A stretch of DNA of 64,000 bases from Nymphaea colorata. Taxonomy: Eukaryota > Streptophyta > Magnoliopsida > Nymphaeales > Nymphaeaceae. Below the pieces are notes generated by a model, which was not told where the DNA came from, did not search any database, and worked only from the letters and a program-made list of their open reading frames with translations. The position numbers were made by a program, and so were the translations under genes. The stretch covers positions 496,001-560,000 of the forward strand of contig NC_045145.1 of NCBI RefSeq assembly GCF_008831285.2, written 5' to 3'. Positions 42,867-58,764 of the stretch are shown in pieces; the stretch's first letter is position 1; each line of letters starts with the position of its first letter.

Positions 42867-45800
42867 GTGAATTCAATCCCTTGGATCATTCACAACATAC
42901 ATCAGATTTATGTCCATATGAATTGGTGATTTCAATTACTTAAATCATTCCTTATACATATCATAACAAGTAAAACACATTAGATTAACCATAAAAGATC
43001 AAATGAACCACTTCAATTTCATTCATTTTCATGCAAACTTGTGATTTAAATCCACTAAATGATTCAACGTGGATATAGCAACAAGTTAATCACATTCAAT
43101 GAAATATGCGTGCTTAGATGAATCGCTTAAATCCCAATCGTATTGATTCAAACTTGTAATTTCAATTCATTGAATCCTTACTATTGATGTAACTACAAGT
43201 TCAACTCATTGGATTATCTACAAGAGATCAAAGTAAAGCATAGATCTCGTTTGCATCCATTTGAACTTGTGATTTCAATCAACAAAATCAATCATTGTAC
43301 ATGTAATAACAAGTGAAACGCATTAAGGTAATGATAAGCGATCAAACGAACGACTTGAATCTCATTTTTTTTCATATAAACTTTTAGTTTCAACCATTAA
43401 AATCATTCATTATAGATGTAATAAGTAGCGAAACATATTATATTAACTAAAATACAACAAGTAAATCACTTAAATGTCATTTATGGTCATTCAAGCTTGT
43501 GATTTCAATCCACTAAATCATTCAACATGAATGTTTAAGCACATTCATGCGTTAGTTTGTAATTGAAGTGATTCAATTGATCGCTAATGTGTTTCACCGT
43601 TTATTACTTTTATAAAGAACGTTTAAATGATTGAAATCACACAAGTTCATATAGTTAAAAATGGGATCTATGCATTAGTTTCATCCCTAATAGTTAAAAA
43701 TGGGATCTATGCATTAGTTTCATCCCTAATAGTTAATCGAAAGAATTCAATTTTTCGTTACATCTATAGTACGCGATATAAGCGATTGAAATCAGTTGTT
43801 TGTATAAACATTAGTCGAATTTAAGTGAGTCATTTGATCACACATATTTAATTGAATGTTTTTAACTTATTAATACATCCATTTTGAATGATTCATTTGA
43901 TCGAAATCACAAGTTTATGTGAGAATCAACAAGATTCAAGTGGTTAATTTGCTCCCCTATATTTAATCTAATCTGTTTCACTTGTTATTACATGTGTAAT
44001 GAACGGTTTAAATGATTGAAATCAAAAGTTATTATGGATACAAGTGGGATCTATGCTTTTGTTTGATCCCTTTTACTTAATTCAATGAGTTTAACTTGTT
44101 ATATTTGTAGTGAATGACCTAAGGTATTGAAATCACAAGTTCGTATCAGTACGAGTGGTATTTAAGTGATTCATTTGATCACACATATTTGATTGAATGT
44201 ACTTAACTTGTTGTTGCATCTATATTGAATGACTTAGTGGATTGAAATCTCAAGTTTGTATGAAAACAAATAAGATTCAAGTCGTTCATTTGCGCGCTTA
44301 TAGTGTACCTAATGCGTTTCACTTGTTATTACATCTATAATGACTAACTTAAATGATTTAAATCACAAGTTCATATGGATACAAATGGGGTTTATGCTAT
44401 AGTTTGATCCCTTGTAGTTTCACCCGTATTGATACAAACATGTGATTTCATTCCCTTAGATCCTTGCTATTGTTGTTACATTTATATTGAACTTTCTATG
44501 GGATTTAAAGCACAAGTTCGTCTAAATACGAGTGGGATGTAAGCGATTCATTTGATCAAGTTATGCATATTCAATTAAATATGTGTGATCGAATGAATCA
44601 CTTAAATGCCACCTCTATTGATGCGTACTTGTGAATTCAATCCATTGGATCATTCACAACATACATCAAATTTATGTCCATATGAATTGGTGATTTCAAT
44701 TACTTAAATCATTCCTTATACATATCATAACAAGTAAAACACATTAAATTAACCATAAAAGATCAAATGAACCACTTCAATTTTATTCATTTTCATGCAA
44801 ACTTGTGATTTAAATCCACTAAATCATTCAACGTGGATATAGCAACAAGTTAATCACATTCCATGAAATATGCGTGCTTAGATGAATCGCTTAAATCCCA
44901 CTCGTATTGATACAAACTTGTAATTTCAATTCATTGAATCCTTACTATTGATGTAATTACAAGTTCAACTCATTGGATTATCTACAAGAGATCAATAATT
45001 GTACATGTAATAACAAGTGAAACGCATTAAGGTAATGATAAGCGATCAAACGAACGACTTGAATCTCATTTTTTTCATATAAACTTTTCGTTTCAACCAT
45101 TAAAATCATTCATTATAGATGTAATAAGTAGCGAAACATATTATATTAACTAAAATACAACAAGTAAATCACTTAAATGTCATTTATGGTCATTCAAGCT
45201 TGTGATTTCAATCTACTAAATCATTCAACATGAATGTTTAAGCACATTCATGTGTTAGTTTGTGATTGAAGTGATTCAATTGATCGCTAATGTGTTTCAC
45301 CGTTTATTACTTTTATAAAGAACGTTTAAATGATTGAAATCACACAAGTTCATATTGTTAAAAATGGGATCTATGCATTAGTTTCATCCTTAATAGTTAA
45401 TCGAAAGAATTCAATTTGTTGTTACATCTATAGTACGCGATATAAGCGATTGAAATCAGTTGTTTTTATAAACATTAGTCGAATTTAAGTGAGTCATTTG
45501 ATCACACATATTTAATTGAATGTTTTTAACTTATTAATACATCTATTTTGAATGATTCATTTGATCGAAATCACAAGTTTGTGTGAGAATGAACATGATT
45601 CAAGTGGTTAATTTGCTCCCCTATATTTAATCTAATCTGTTTCAGTTGTTATTACATGTGTAATGAACGGTTTAAATGATTGAAATCACAAGTTCTTATG
45701 GATACAAGTGGGATCTATGCTTTTGATTGGTCACTTTTACTTAATTCAATGAGTTTAACTTGTTATATTTGTAGTGAATGACCTAAGGTATTGAAATCAC

Positions 45801-48800
45801 AAGTTCGTATCAGTACGAGTGGTATTTAAGTGATTCATTTGATCACACATATTTGATTGAATGTACTTAACTTGTTGTTGCATCTATATTGAATGATTTA
45901 GGGGATTGAAATCTCAAGTTTGTATGAAAACAAATAAGATTCAAGTCATTCATTTGCGTGCTTATTGTGTATCTAGTGCGTTTCACTTGTTATTACATCT
46001 ATAATGACTAACTTAAATGATTTAAATCACAAGTTCATATGGATACAAATGGGGTTTATGCTATAGTTTGATCCCTTGTAGTTTCACCCGTATTGATACA
46101 AACATGTGATTTCATTCCCTTAGATCCTTGCTATTGTTGTTACATTTACAGTGAACTTTCTAAGGGATTTAAAGCACAATTTCGTCTAAATACGAGTGGG
46201 ATGTAAGCGATTCATTTGATTAAGTTATGCATATTCAATTAAATATGTGTGATCGAATGAATCACTTAAACTCTCATCTATTGATGCGTACTTGTGAATT
46301 CAATCCATTGGATCATTCACAATATACATCAGATTTATGTCCATATGAATTGGTGATTTCAATTACTTAAATCATTCCCTATACATATCATAACAAGTAA
46401 AACACATTAGATTAACCATAAAAGATCAAATGAACTACTTCAATTTCATTCATTTTCATGCAAACTTGTGATTTAAATCCACTAAATCATTCAACGTGGA
46501 TGTAGCAACAAGTTAATCACATTCAATGAAATATGGCGCTTATATGAATCGCTTAAATCCCACTCGTATTGATACAAACTTGTAATTTCAATTCATTGGA
46601 TCCTTACTATTGATGTAACTACAAGTTCAACTCATTGGATTATCTACAAGAGATCAAAGTAATGCATAGATCTCATTTGCATCCATTTGAACTTGTCATT
46701 TCAATCAACAAAATCAATCAATGTACATGTAATAACCAGTGAAACGCATTAAGGTAATGATAAGCGATCAAACGAACGACTTGAATCTCATTTTTTTTCA
46801 TATAAACTTTTAGTTTCAACCATTTAAATCATTCATTATAGATGTAATAACTAGCGAAACATATTATATTAACTAAAATACAACAAGTAAATCACTTAAA
46901 TGTCATTTATGGTCATTCAAGCTTGTGATTTCAATCCACTAAATCATTCAACATGAATGTTTAAGCACATTCATGCGTTAGTTTGTGATTCAAGTCATTC
47001 AATTGTTCGCTAATGTGTTTCACCATTCATTAGTTTTATAAAGAACGTTTAAATGATTGAAATCACTCAAGTTCCTATAGTTAAAAATGGGATCTATGCA
47101 TTAGTTTCATCCTTAATAGTTAATCGAAAGAATTCAATTTGTTGTTACATCTATAGTACGCGATATAAGCGATTGAAATCAGTTGTTTTATAAACATTAG
47201 TCGAATTTAAGTGAGTCATTTGATCACACATATTTAATTGAATGTTTTTAACTTATTAATACATCTATTTTGAATGATTCATTTGATCGAAATCACAAGT
47301 TTGTGTGAGAATGAACATGATTCAAGTGGTTAATTTGCTCCCCTATATTTAATCTAATCTGTTTCAGTTGTTATTACATGTGTAATGAACGGTTTAAATG
47401 ATTGAAATCACAAGTTCTTATGGATACAAGTGGGATCTATGCTTTTGATTGGTCACTTTTACTTAATTCAATGAGTTTAACTTGTTATATTTTAGTGAAT
47501 GACCTAAGGTATTGAAATCACAAGTTCGTATCAGTACGAGTGGTATTTAAGTGATTCATTTGATCACACATATTTGATTGAATGTACTTAACTTGTTGTT
47601 GCATCTATATTGAATGATTTAGGGATTGAAATCTCAAGTTTGTATGAAAACAAATAAGATTCAAGTCATTCATTTGCGTGCTTATTGTGTATCTAGTGCG
47701 TTTCACTTGTTATTACATCTATAATGACTAACTTAAATGATTTAAATCACAAGTTCATATGGATACAAATGGGGTTTATGCTATAGTTTGATCCCTTGTA
47801 GTTTCACCCGTATTGATACAAACATGTGATTTCATTCCCTTAGATCCTTGCTATTGTTGTTACATTTACAGTGAACTTTCTAAGGGATTTAAAGCACAAT
47901 TCGTCTAAATACGAGTGGGATGTAAGCGATTCATTTGATCAAGTTATGCATATTCAATTAAATATGTGTGATCGAATGAATCACTTAAACTCTCATCTAT
48001 TGATGCGTACTTGTGAATTCAATCCATTGGATCATTCACAATATACATCAGATTTATGTCCATATGAATTGGTGATTTCAATTACTTAAATCATTCCTAT
48101 ACATATCATAACAAGTAAAACACATTAGATTAACCATAAAAGATCAAATGAACTACTTCAATTTCATTCATTTTCATGCAAACTTGTGATTTAAATCCAC
48201 TAAATCATTCAACGTGGATGTAGCAACAAGTTAATCACATTCAATGAAATATGGCGCTTATATGAATCGCTTAAATCCCACTCGTATTGATACAAACTTG
48301 TAATTTCAATTCATTGGATCCTTACTATTGATGTAACTACAAGTTCAACTCATTGGATTATCTACAAGAGATCAAAGTAATGCATAGATCTCATTTGCAT
48401 CCATTTGAACTTGTCATTTCAATCAACAAAATCAATCAATGTACATGTAATAACAGTGAAACGCATTAAGGTAATGATAAGCGATCAAACGAACGACTTG
48501 AATCTCATTTTTTTCATATAAACTTTTAGTTTCAACCATTTAAATCATTCATTATAGATGTAATAACTAGCGAAACATATTATATTAACTAAAATACAAC
48601 AAGTAAATCACTTAAATGTCATTTATGGTCATTCAAGCTTGTGATTTCAATCCACTAAATCATTCAACATGAATGTTTAAGCACATTCATGCGTTAGTTT
48701 GTGATTCAAGTCATTCAATTGTCGCTAATGTGTTTCACCATTCATTAGTTTTATAAAGAACGTTTAAATGATTGAAATCACTCAAGTTCTATAGTTAAAA

Positions 48801-51800
48801 ATGGGATCTATGCATTAGTTTCATCCTAATAGTTAATCGAAAGAATTCAATTTGTCGTTACATCTATAGTACGCGATATAAGCGATTGAAATCAGTTGTT
48901 TGTGTAAACATTAGTCGAATTTAAGTGAGTCATTTGATCACGCATATTTAATTGAATGTTTTTAACTTATTAATACATCATTTTGAATGATTCATTTGAT
49001 CGAAATCACAAGTTTTGTGAGAATGAACAAGATTCAAGTGGTTAATTTGCTCTCCTATATTTAATCTAATCTGTTTCACTTGTTATTACATGTGTAATGA
49101 ACGGTTTAAATGATTGAAATCAAAGTTCTTATGGATACAAGTGAGATCTATGCTTTTGTTTGATCCCTTTTACTTAATTCAATGAGTTTAACTTGTTATA
49201 TTTGTAGTGAATGACCTAAGGTATTGAAATCACAAGTTCGTATCAGTACGAGTGGTATTTAAGTGATTCATTTGATCACACATATTTGATTGAATGTACT
49301 TAACTTGTTGTTGCATCTATATTGAATGATTTAATGGATTGAAATCTCAAGTTTGTATGAAAACAAATAAGATTCAAGTCGTTCATTTGCGCGCTTATAG
49401 TGTATCTAATGCGTTTCACTTGTTATTACATCTATAATGACTAACTTAAATGATTTAAATCACAAGTTCATATGGATACAAATGGGGTTTATGTATAGTT
49501 TGATCCCTTGTAGTTTCACCCGTATTGATACAAACATGTGATTTCATTCCTTAGATCCTTGCTATTTTGTTACATTTTAGTGAACTTTCTAAGGGATTTA
49601 AAGCACAAGTTCGTCTAAATACGAGTGGATGTAAGCGATTCATTTGATCAAGTTATGCATATTCAATTAAATATGTGTGATCGAATGAATCACTTAAATC
49701 CCACCTCTATTGATGCGTACTTGTGAATTCAATCCCTTGGATCATTCACAATATACATCAGATTTATGTCCATATGAATTGGTGATTTCAATTACTTAAA
49801 TCATTCCTTATACATATCATAACAAGTAAAACACATTAGATTAACCATAAAAGATCAAATGAACCACTTCAATTTCATTCATTTTCATGCAAACTTGTGA
49901 TTTAAATCCACTAAATCATTCAACGTGGATGTAGCAACAAGTTAATCACATTCAATGAAATATGCGTGCTTAGATGAATCGCTTAAATCCACTCGTATTG
50001 ATACAAACTTGTAATTTCAATTCATTCGATCCTTACTATTGATGTAACTACAAGTTCAACTCATTGGATTATCTACAAGAGATCAAAGTAATGCATAGAT
50101 CTCATTTGCATCCATTTGAACTTGTGATTTCAATCAACAAAATCAATCATTGTACATGTAATAACAAGTGAAACGCATTAAGGTAATGATAAGCGATCAA
50201 ACGAACGACTTGAATCTCATTTTTTTCATATAAACTTTTAGTTTCAACCATTTAAATCATTCATTATAGATGTAATAACTAGCGAAACATATTATATTAA
50301 CTAAAATACAACAAGTAAATCACTTAAATGTCATTTATGGTCATTCAAGCTTGTGATTTCAATCCACTAAATCATTCAACATAATGTTTAAGCACATTCA
50401 TGCGTTAGTTTGTGATTCAAGTCATTCAATTGTTCGCTAATGTGTTCACCGTTTATTATTTTATAAAGAACGTTTAAATGATTGAAATCACACAAGTTCA
50501 TATAGTTAAAAATGGGATCTATGCATTAGTTTCATCCTAATAGTTAATCGAAAGAATTCAATTTGTCGTTACATCTATAGTACGCGATATAAGCGATTGA
50601 AATCAGTTGTTTGTATAAACATTAGTCGAATTTAAGTGAGTCATTTGATCACGCATATTTAATTGAATGTTTTTAACTTATTAATACATCCATTTTGAAT
50701 GATTCATTTGATCGAAATCACAAGTTTATGTGAGAATGAACAAGATTCAAGTGGTTAATTTGCTCCCCTATATTTAATCTAATCTGTTTCACTTGTTATT
50801 ACATATGTAATGAACGGTTTAAATGATTGAAATCACAAGTTTTATGGATACAAGTGGATCTATGCTTTTGTTTGATCCCTTTTACTTAATTCAATGAGTT
50901 TAACTTGTTATATTTATAGTGAATGACCTAAGGTATTGAAATCACAAGTTCGTATCAGTACGAGTGGTATTTAAGTGATTCATTTGATCACACATATTTG
51001 ATTGAATGTACTTAACTTGTTGTTGCATCTATATTGAATGATTTAGTGGATTGAAATCTCAAGTTTGTATGAAAACAAATAAGATTCAAGTCGTTCATTT
51101 GCGCGCTTATAGTGTATCTAATGCGTTTCACTTGTTATTACATCTATAATGACTAACTTAAATGATTTAAATCACAAGTTCATATGGATACAAATGGGGT
51201 TTATGTATAGTTTGATCCCTTGTAGTTTCACCCGTATTGATACAAACATGTGATTTCATTCCTTAGATCCTTGCTATTGTTGTTACATTTGTAGTGAACT
51301 TTCTAAGGGATTTAAAGCACAAGTTCGTCTAAATACGATGGGATGTAAGCGATTCATTTGATCAAGTTAAGCATATTCAATTAAATATGTGTGATCGAAT
51401 GAATCACTTAAATCCCACCTCTATTGATGCGTACTTCGAATTCAATCCCTTGGATCATTCACAATATACATCAGATTTATGTCCATATGAATTGGTGATT
51501 TCAATTACTTAAATCATTCCTTATACATATCATAACAAGTAAAACACATTAGATTAACCATAAAAGATCAAATGAACCACTTCAATTTCATTCATTTTCA
51601 TGCAAACTTGTGATTTAAATCCACTAAATCATTCAACGTGGATGTAGCAACAAGTTAATCACATTCAATGAAATATGCGTGCTTAGATGAATCGATTAAA
51701 TCCCACTCGTATTGATACAAACTTGTAATTTCAATTCATTGGATCCTTACTATTGATGTAACTACAAGTTCAACTCATTGGATTATCTACAAGAGATCAA

Positions 51801-54800
51801 AGTAATGCATAGATCTCATTTGCATCCATTTGAACTTGTGATTTCAATCAACAAAATCAATCATTGTACATGTAATAACAAGTGAAACGCATTAAGGTAA
51901 TGATAAGCGATCAAACGAACGACTTGAATCTCATTTTTTTCATATAAACTTTTAGTTTCAACCATTTAAATCATTCATTATAGATGTAATAATAGCGAAA
52001 CATATTATATTAACTAAAATACAACAAGTAAATCACTTGAATGTCATTTATGGTCATTCAAGCTTGTGATTTCAATCCACTAAATCATTCAACATGATGT
52101 TAAGCACATTCATGCGTTAGTTTGTGATTCAAGTCATTCAATTGATCGCTAATGTGTTCACCGTTTATTATTTTATAAAGAACGTTTAAATGATGAAATC
52201 ACACAAGTTCATATAGTTAAAAATGGGATCTATGCATTAGTTTCATCCTAATAGTTAATCGAAAAATTCAATTTGTCGTTACATCTATAGTACGCGATAT
52301 AAGCGATTGAAATCAGTTGTTTGTATAAACATTAGTCGAATTTAAGTGAGTCATTTGATCACGCATATTTAATTGAATGTTTTTAACTTATTAATACATC
52401 CATTTTGAATGATTCATTTGATCGAAATCACAAGTTTGTGTGAGAATGAACAAGATTCAAGTGGTTAATTTGCTCCCTATATTTAATCTAATCTGTTTCA
52501 CTTGTTATTACATTGTAATGAACGGTTTAAATGATTGAAATCACAAGTTCTTATGGATACAAGTGGATCTATGCTTTGTTTGATCCCTTTTACTTAATTC
52601 AATGAGTTTAACTTGTTATATTTATAGTGAATGACCTAAGGTATTGAAATCACAAGTTCGTATCAGTACGAGTGGTATTTAAGTGATTCATTTGATCACA
52701 CATATTTGATTGAATGTACTTAACTTGTTGTTGCATCTATATTGAATGATTTAGTGGATTGAAATCTCAAGTTTGTATGAAAACAAATAAGATTCAAGTC
52801 GTTCATTTGCGCGCTTATAGTGTATCTAATGCGTTTCACTTGTTATTACATCTATAATGACTAACTTAAATGATTTAAATCACAAGTTCATATGGATACA
52901 AATGGGGTTTATGCTATAGTTTGATCCCTTGTAGTTTCACCCGTATTGATACAACATGTGATTTCATTCCTTAGATCCTTGCTATTGTTGTTACATTTAT
53001 AGTGAACTTTCTAAGGATTTAAAGCACAAGTTCGTCTAAATACGAGTGGATGTAAGCGATTCATTTGATCAAGTTATGCATATTCAATTAAATATGTGTG
53101 ATCGAATGAATCACTTAAATCCCACCTCTATTGATGCGTACTTGTGAATTCAATCCCTTGGATCATTCACAATATACATCAGATTTATGTCCATATGAAT
53201 TGGTGATTTCAATTACTTAAATCATTCCTTATACATATCATAACAAGTAAAACACATTAGATTAACCATAAAAGATCAAATGAACACTTCAATTTCATTC
53301 ATTTTCATGCAAACTTGTGATTTAAATCCACTAAATCATTCAACGTGGATGTAGCAACAAGTTAATCACATTCAATGAAATATGCGTGCTTAGATGAATC
53401 GCTTAAATCCACTCGTATTGATACAAACTTGTAATTTCAATTCATTGGATCCTACTATTGATGTAACTAAGTTCAACTCATTGGATTATCTACAAGAGAT
53501 CAAAGTAATGCATAGATCTCATTTGCATCCATTTGAACTTGTGATTTCAATCAACAAAATCAATCATTGTACATGTAATAACAAGTGAAACGCATTAAGT
53601 AATGATAAGCGATCAAACGAACGACTTGAATCTCATTTTTTTCATATAAACTTTTAGTTTCAACCATTTAAATCATTCATTATAGATGTAATAATAGCGA
53701 AACATATTATATAACTAAATACAACAAGTAAATCACTTAAATGTCATTTATGGTCATTCAAGCTTGTGATTTCAATCCACTAAATCATTCAACATGCATG
53801 TTTAAGCACATTCATGCGTTAGTTTTGATTCAAGTCATTCAATTGATCCTAATGTGTTTCACCGTTTATTACTTTTATAAAGAACGTTTAAATGATTGAA
53901 ATCACACAAGTTCATATAGTTAAAATGGGATCTATGCATTAGTTTCATCCCTAATAGTTAATCGAAAGAATTCAATTTGTCGTTACATCTATAGTACGCG
54001 ATATAAGGATTGAAATCAGTTGTTTGTATAAACATTAGTCGAATTTAAGTGAGTCATTTGATCACCATATTTAATTGAATGTTTTTAACTTATTAATACA
54101 TCCATTTTGAATGATTCATTTGATCGAAATCACAAGTTTGTGTGAGAATGAACAAGATTCAAGTGGTTAATTTGCTCCCTATATTTAATCTAATCTGTTT
54201 CACTTGTTATTACATGTGTAATGAGTTAAATGATTGAAATCAAGTTCTTATGATAATGGATTATGCTTTTTTGATCCTTTTACTTAATTCAATGAGTTTA
54301 ACTTTATATTTATAGTATGACCTAAGGTATGAATCCAAGTCGTATCAGTACGAGTGTATTTAAGTGATTCATTTGATCACACATTTGATTGATTACTTAA
54401 CTTGTTTTGCATCTATATTGAATGATTTAGTGATTGAAATCTCAAGTTTGTATGAAACAATAAGATTCAAGTCGTTCATTTGCGCCTTATAGTGTATCTA
54501 ATGCGTTCACTTGTTATTACATCTATAATGATAACTTATCAATGATTAAACATTGATTTCATCCTTAGATCTGTATTTTGTTACATTTATAGTGAACTTT
54601 CTAAGGGATTTAAAGCACAAGTTCGTCTAAATACGAGTGGGATGTAAGCGATTCATTTGATCAAGTTATGCATATTCAATTAAATATGTGTGATCGAATG
54701 AATCACTTAAATCCCACCTCTATTGATGCGTACTTGTGAATTCAATCCCTTGGATCATTCACAATATACATCAGATTTATGTCCATATGAATTGGTGATT

Positions 54801-57800
54801 TCAATTACTTAAATCATTCCTTATACATATCATACAAGTAAAACACATTAGATTAACCATAAAAGATCAAATGAACCACTTCAATTTCATTCATTTTCAT
54901 GCAAACTTGTGATTTAAATCCACTAAATCATTCAACGTGGATGTAGCAACAAGTTAATCACATTCAATGAAATATGCGTGCTAGATGAATCGCTTAAATC
55001 CCACTCGTATTGATACAAACTTGTAATTTCAATTCATTGGATCCTTACTATTGATGTAACTACAAGTTCAACTCATTGGATTATCTACAAGAGATCAAAG
55101 TAATGCATAGATCTCATTTGCATCCATTTGAACTTGTGATTTCAATCAACAAAATCAATCATTGTACATGTAATAACAAGTGAAACGCATTAAGGTAATG
55201 ATAAGCGATCAAACGAACGACTTGAATCTCATTTTTTTCATATAAACTTTTAGTTTCAACCATTAAATCATTATAATAAAACAAACATATAAAACTAAAT
55301 ACAAAATAAATCATTAATGTCATTTATGTCATTAACTGTATTCAATCCACTAAATCATTCAACAGCATGTTAAGCACATTCTGCGTTAGTTTTTGATTCA
55401 AGTCATTCAATTGATCGCTAATGTGTTTCACCGTTTATTACTTTTATAAAGAACGTTTAAATGATTGAAATCACACAAGTTCATATAGTTAAAAATGGGA
55501 TCTATGCATTAGTTTCATCCTAATAGTTAATCGAAAGAATTCAATTTGTCGTTACATCTATAGTACGCGATATAAGCGATTGAAATCAGTTGTTTGTATA
55601 AACATTAGTCGAATTTAAGTGAGTCATTTGATCACGCATATTTAATTGAATGTTTTTAACTTATTAATACATCCATTTTGAATGATTCATTTGATCGAAA
55701 TCACAAGTTTGTGTGAGAATGAACAAGATTCAAGTGGTTAATTTGCTCCCTATATTTAATCTAATCTGTTTCACTTGTTATTACATGTGTAATGAACGGT
55801 TTAAATGATTGAAATCACAAGTTCTTATGGATACAAGTGGGATCTATGCTTTTGTTTGATCCCTTTTACTTAATTCAATGAGTTTAACTTGTTATATTTA
55901 TAGTGAATGACCTAAGGTATTGAAATCACAAGTTCGTATCAGTACGAGTGGTATTTAAGTGATTCATTTGATCACACACATTTGATTGAATGTACTTAAC
56001 TTGTTGTTGCATCTATATTGAATGATTTAGTGGATTGAAATCTCAAGTTTGTATGAAAACAAATAAGATTCAAGTCGTTCATTTGCGCGCTTATAGTGTA
56101 TCTAATGCGTTTCACTTGTTATTACATCTATAATGACTAACTTAAATGATTTAAATCACAAGTTCATATGGATACAAATGGGGTTTATGCTATAGTTTGA
56201 TCCCTTGTAGTTTCACCCGTATTGATACAAACATGTGATTTCATTCCCTTAGATCCTTGCTATTGTTGTTACATTTATAGTGAACTTTCTAAGGATTTAA
56301 AGCACAAGTTCGTCTAAATACGAGTGGAATGTAAGCGATTCATTTGATCAAGTTATGCATATTCAATTAAATATGTGTGATCGAATGAATCACTTAAATC
56401 CCACCTCTATTGATGCGTACTTGTGAATTCAATCCCTTGGATCATTCACAATATACATCAGATTTATGTCCATATGAATTGGTGATTTCAATTACTTAAA
56501 TCATTCCTTATACATATCATGACAAGTAAAACACATTAGATTAACCATAAAAGATCAAATGAACAACTTCAATTTCATTCATTTTCATGCAAACTTGTGA
56601 TTTAAATCCACTAAATCATTCAACGTGGATGTAGCAACAAGTTAATCACATTCAATGAAATATGCGTGCTTAGATGAATCGCTTAAATCCCACTCGTATT
56701 GATACAAACTTGTAATTTCAATTCATTGGATCCTTACTATTGATGTAACTACAAGTTCAACTCATTGATTATCTACAAGAGATCAAAGTAATGCATAGAT
56801 CTCATTTGCATCCATTTGAACTTGTGATTTCAATCAACAAAATCAATCATTGTACATGTAATAACAAGTGAAACGCATTAAGGTAATGATAAGCGATCAA
56901 ACGAACGACTTGAATCCATTTTTTTCATATAAACTTTTAGTTTCAACCATTTAAATCATTCATTATAGATGTAATAACTAGCGAAACATATATATAACTA
57001 AATACAACAAGTAATCACTTAAATGTCATTTATGGTCATTCAAGCTTGTGATTTCAATCCACTAAATCATTCAACAGCATGTTAAGCACATTTGCGTTAG
57101 TTTTGATTCAAGTCATTCAATTGATCGCTAATGTGTTTCACCGTTTATTACTTTTATAAAGAACGTTTAAATGATTGAAATCACACAAGTTCATATAGTT
57201 AAAAATGGGATCTATGCATTAGTTTCATCCCTAATAGTTAATCGAAAGAATTCAATTTGTCGTTACATCTATAGTACGCGATATAAGCGATTGAAATCAG
57301 TTGTTTGTATAAACATTAGTCGAATTTAAGTGAGTCATTTGATCACGCATATTTAATTGAATGTTTTTAACTTATTAATACATCCATTTTGAATGATTCA
57401 TTTGATCGAAATCACAAGTTTGTGTGAGAATGAACAAGATTCAAGTGGTTAATTTGCTCCCTATATTTAATCTAATCTGTTTCACTTGTTATTACATGTG
57501 TAATGAACGGTTTAAATGATTGAAATCACAAGTTCTTATGGATACAAGTGGGATCTATGCTTTTGTTTGATCCCTTTTACTTAATTCAATGAGTTTAACT
57601 TGTTATATTTATAGTGAATGACCTAAGGTATGAAATCACAAGTTCGTATCAGTACGAGTGGTATTTAAGTGATTCATTTGATCACACATATTGATTGAAT
57701 TACTTAACTTGTTGTTGCATCTATATTGAATGATTTAGTGGATTGAAATCTCAAGTTTGTATGAAAACAAATAAGATTCAAGTCGTTCATTTGCGCGCTT

Positions 57801-58764
57801 ATAGTGTATCTAATGCGTTTCACTTGTTATTACATCTATAATGACTAACTTAAATGATTTAAATCACAAGTTCATATGATACAAATGGGGTTTATGCTAT
57901 AGTTTGATCCCTTGTAGTTTCACCCGTATTGATACAAACATGTGATTTCATTCCCTTAGATCCTTGCTATTGTTGTTACATTTATAGTGAACTTTCTAAG
58001 GGATTTAAAGCACAAGTTCGTCTAAATACGAGTGGATGTAAGCGATTCATTTGATCAAGTTATGCATATTCAATTAAATATGTGTGATCGAATGAATCAC
58101 TTAAATCCCACCTCTATTGATGCGTACTTGTGAATTCAATCCTTGGATCATTCACAATATACATCAGATTTATGTCCATATGAATTGGTGATTTCAATTA
58201 CTTAAATCATTCCTTATACATATCATAACAAGTAAAACACATTAGATTAACCATAAAAGATCAAATGAACACTTCAATTTCATTCATTTTCATGCAAACT
58301 TGTGATTTAAATCCACTAAATCATTCAACGTGGATGTAGCAACAAGTTAATCACATTCAATGAAATATGCGTGCTTAGATGAATCGCTTAAATCCCACTC
58401 GTATTGATACAAACTTGTAATTTCAATTCATTGGATCCTACTATTGATGTAACTACAAGTTCAACTCATTGGATTATCTACAAGAGATCAAAGTAATGCA
58501 TAGATCTCATTTGCATCCATTTGAACTTGTGATTTCAATCAACAAAATCAATCATTGTACATTAATAACAAGTGAAACGCATTAAGGTAATGATAAGCGA
58601 TCAAACGAACGACTTGAATCTCATTTTTTTCATATAAACTTTTAGTTTCAACCATTTAAATCATTGATTCATTTGAAGATCATTCAATCCACTAAATCAT
58701 TCAACATGCATGTTAAGCACATTCTGCTTAGTTTTGATTCAAGTCATTCAATTGATCCTAATGT

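Noticed and set aside
47871-48089. Open frames inside the satellite (also 37,666, 41,771, 43,627, 53,394)
   Set aside because: They recur with the repeat, shift frame between units and have no family match; shadows of satellite DNA.
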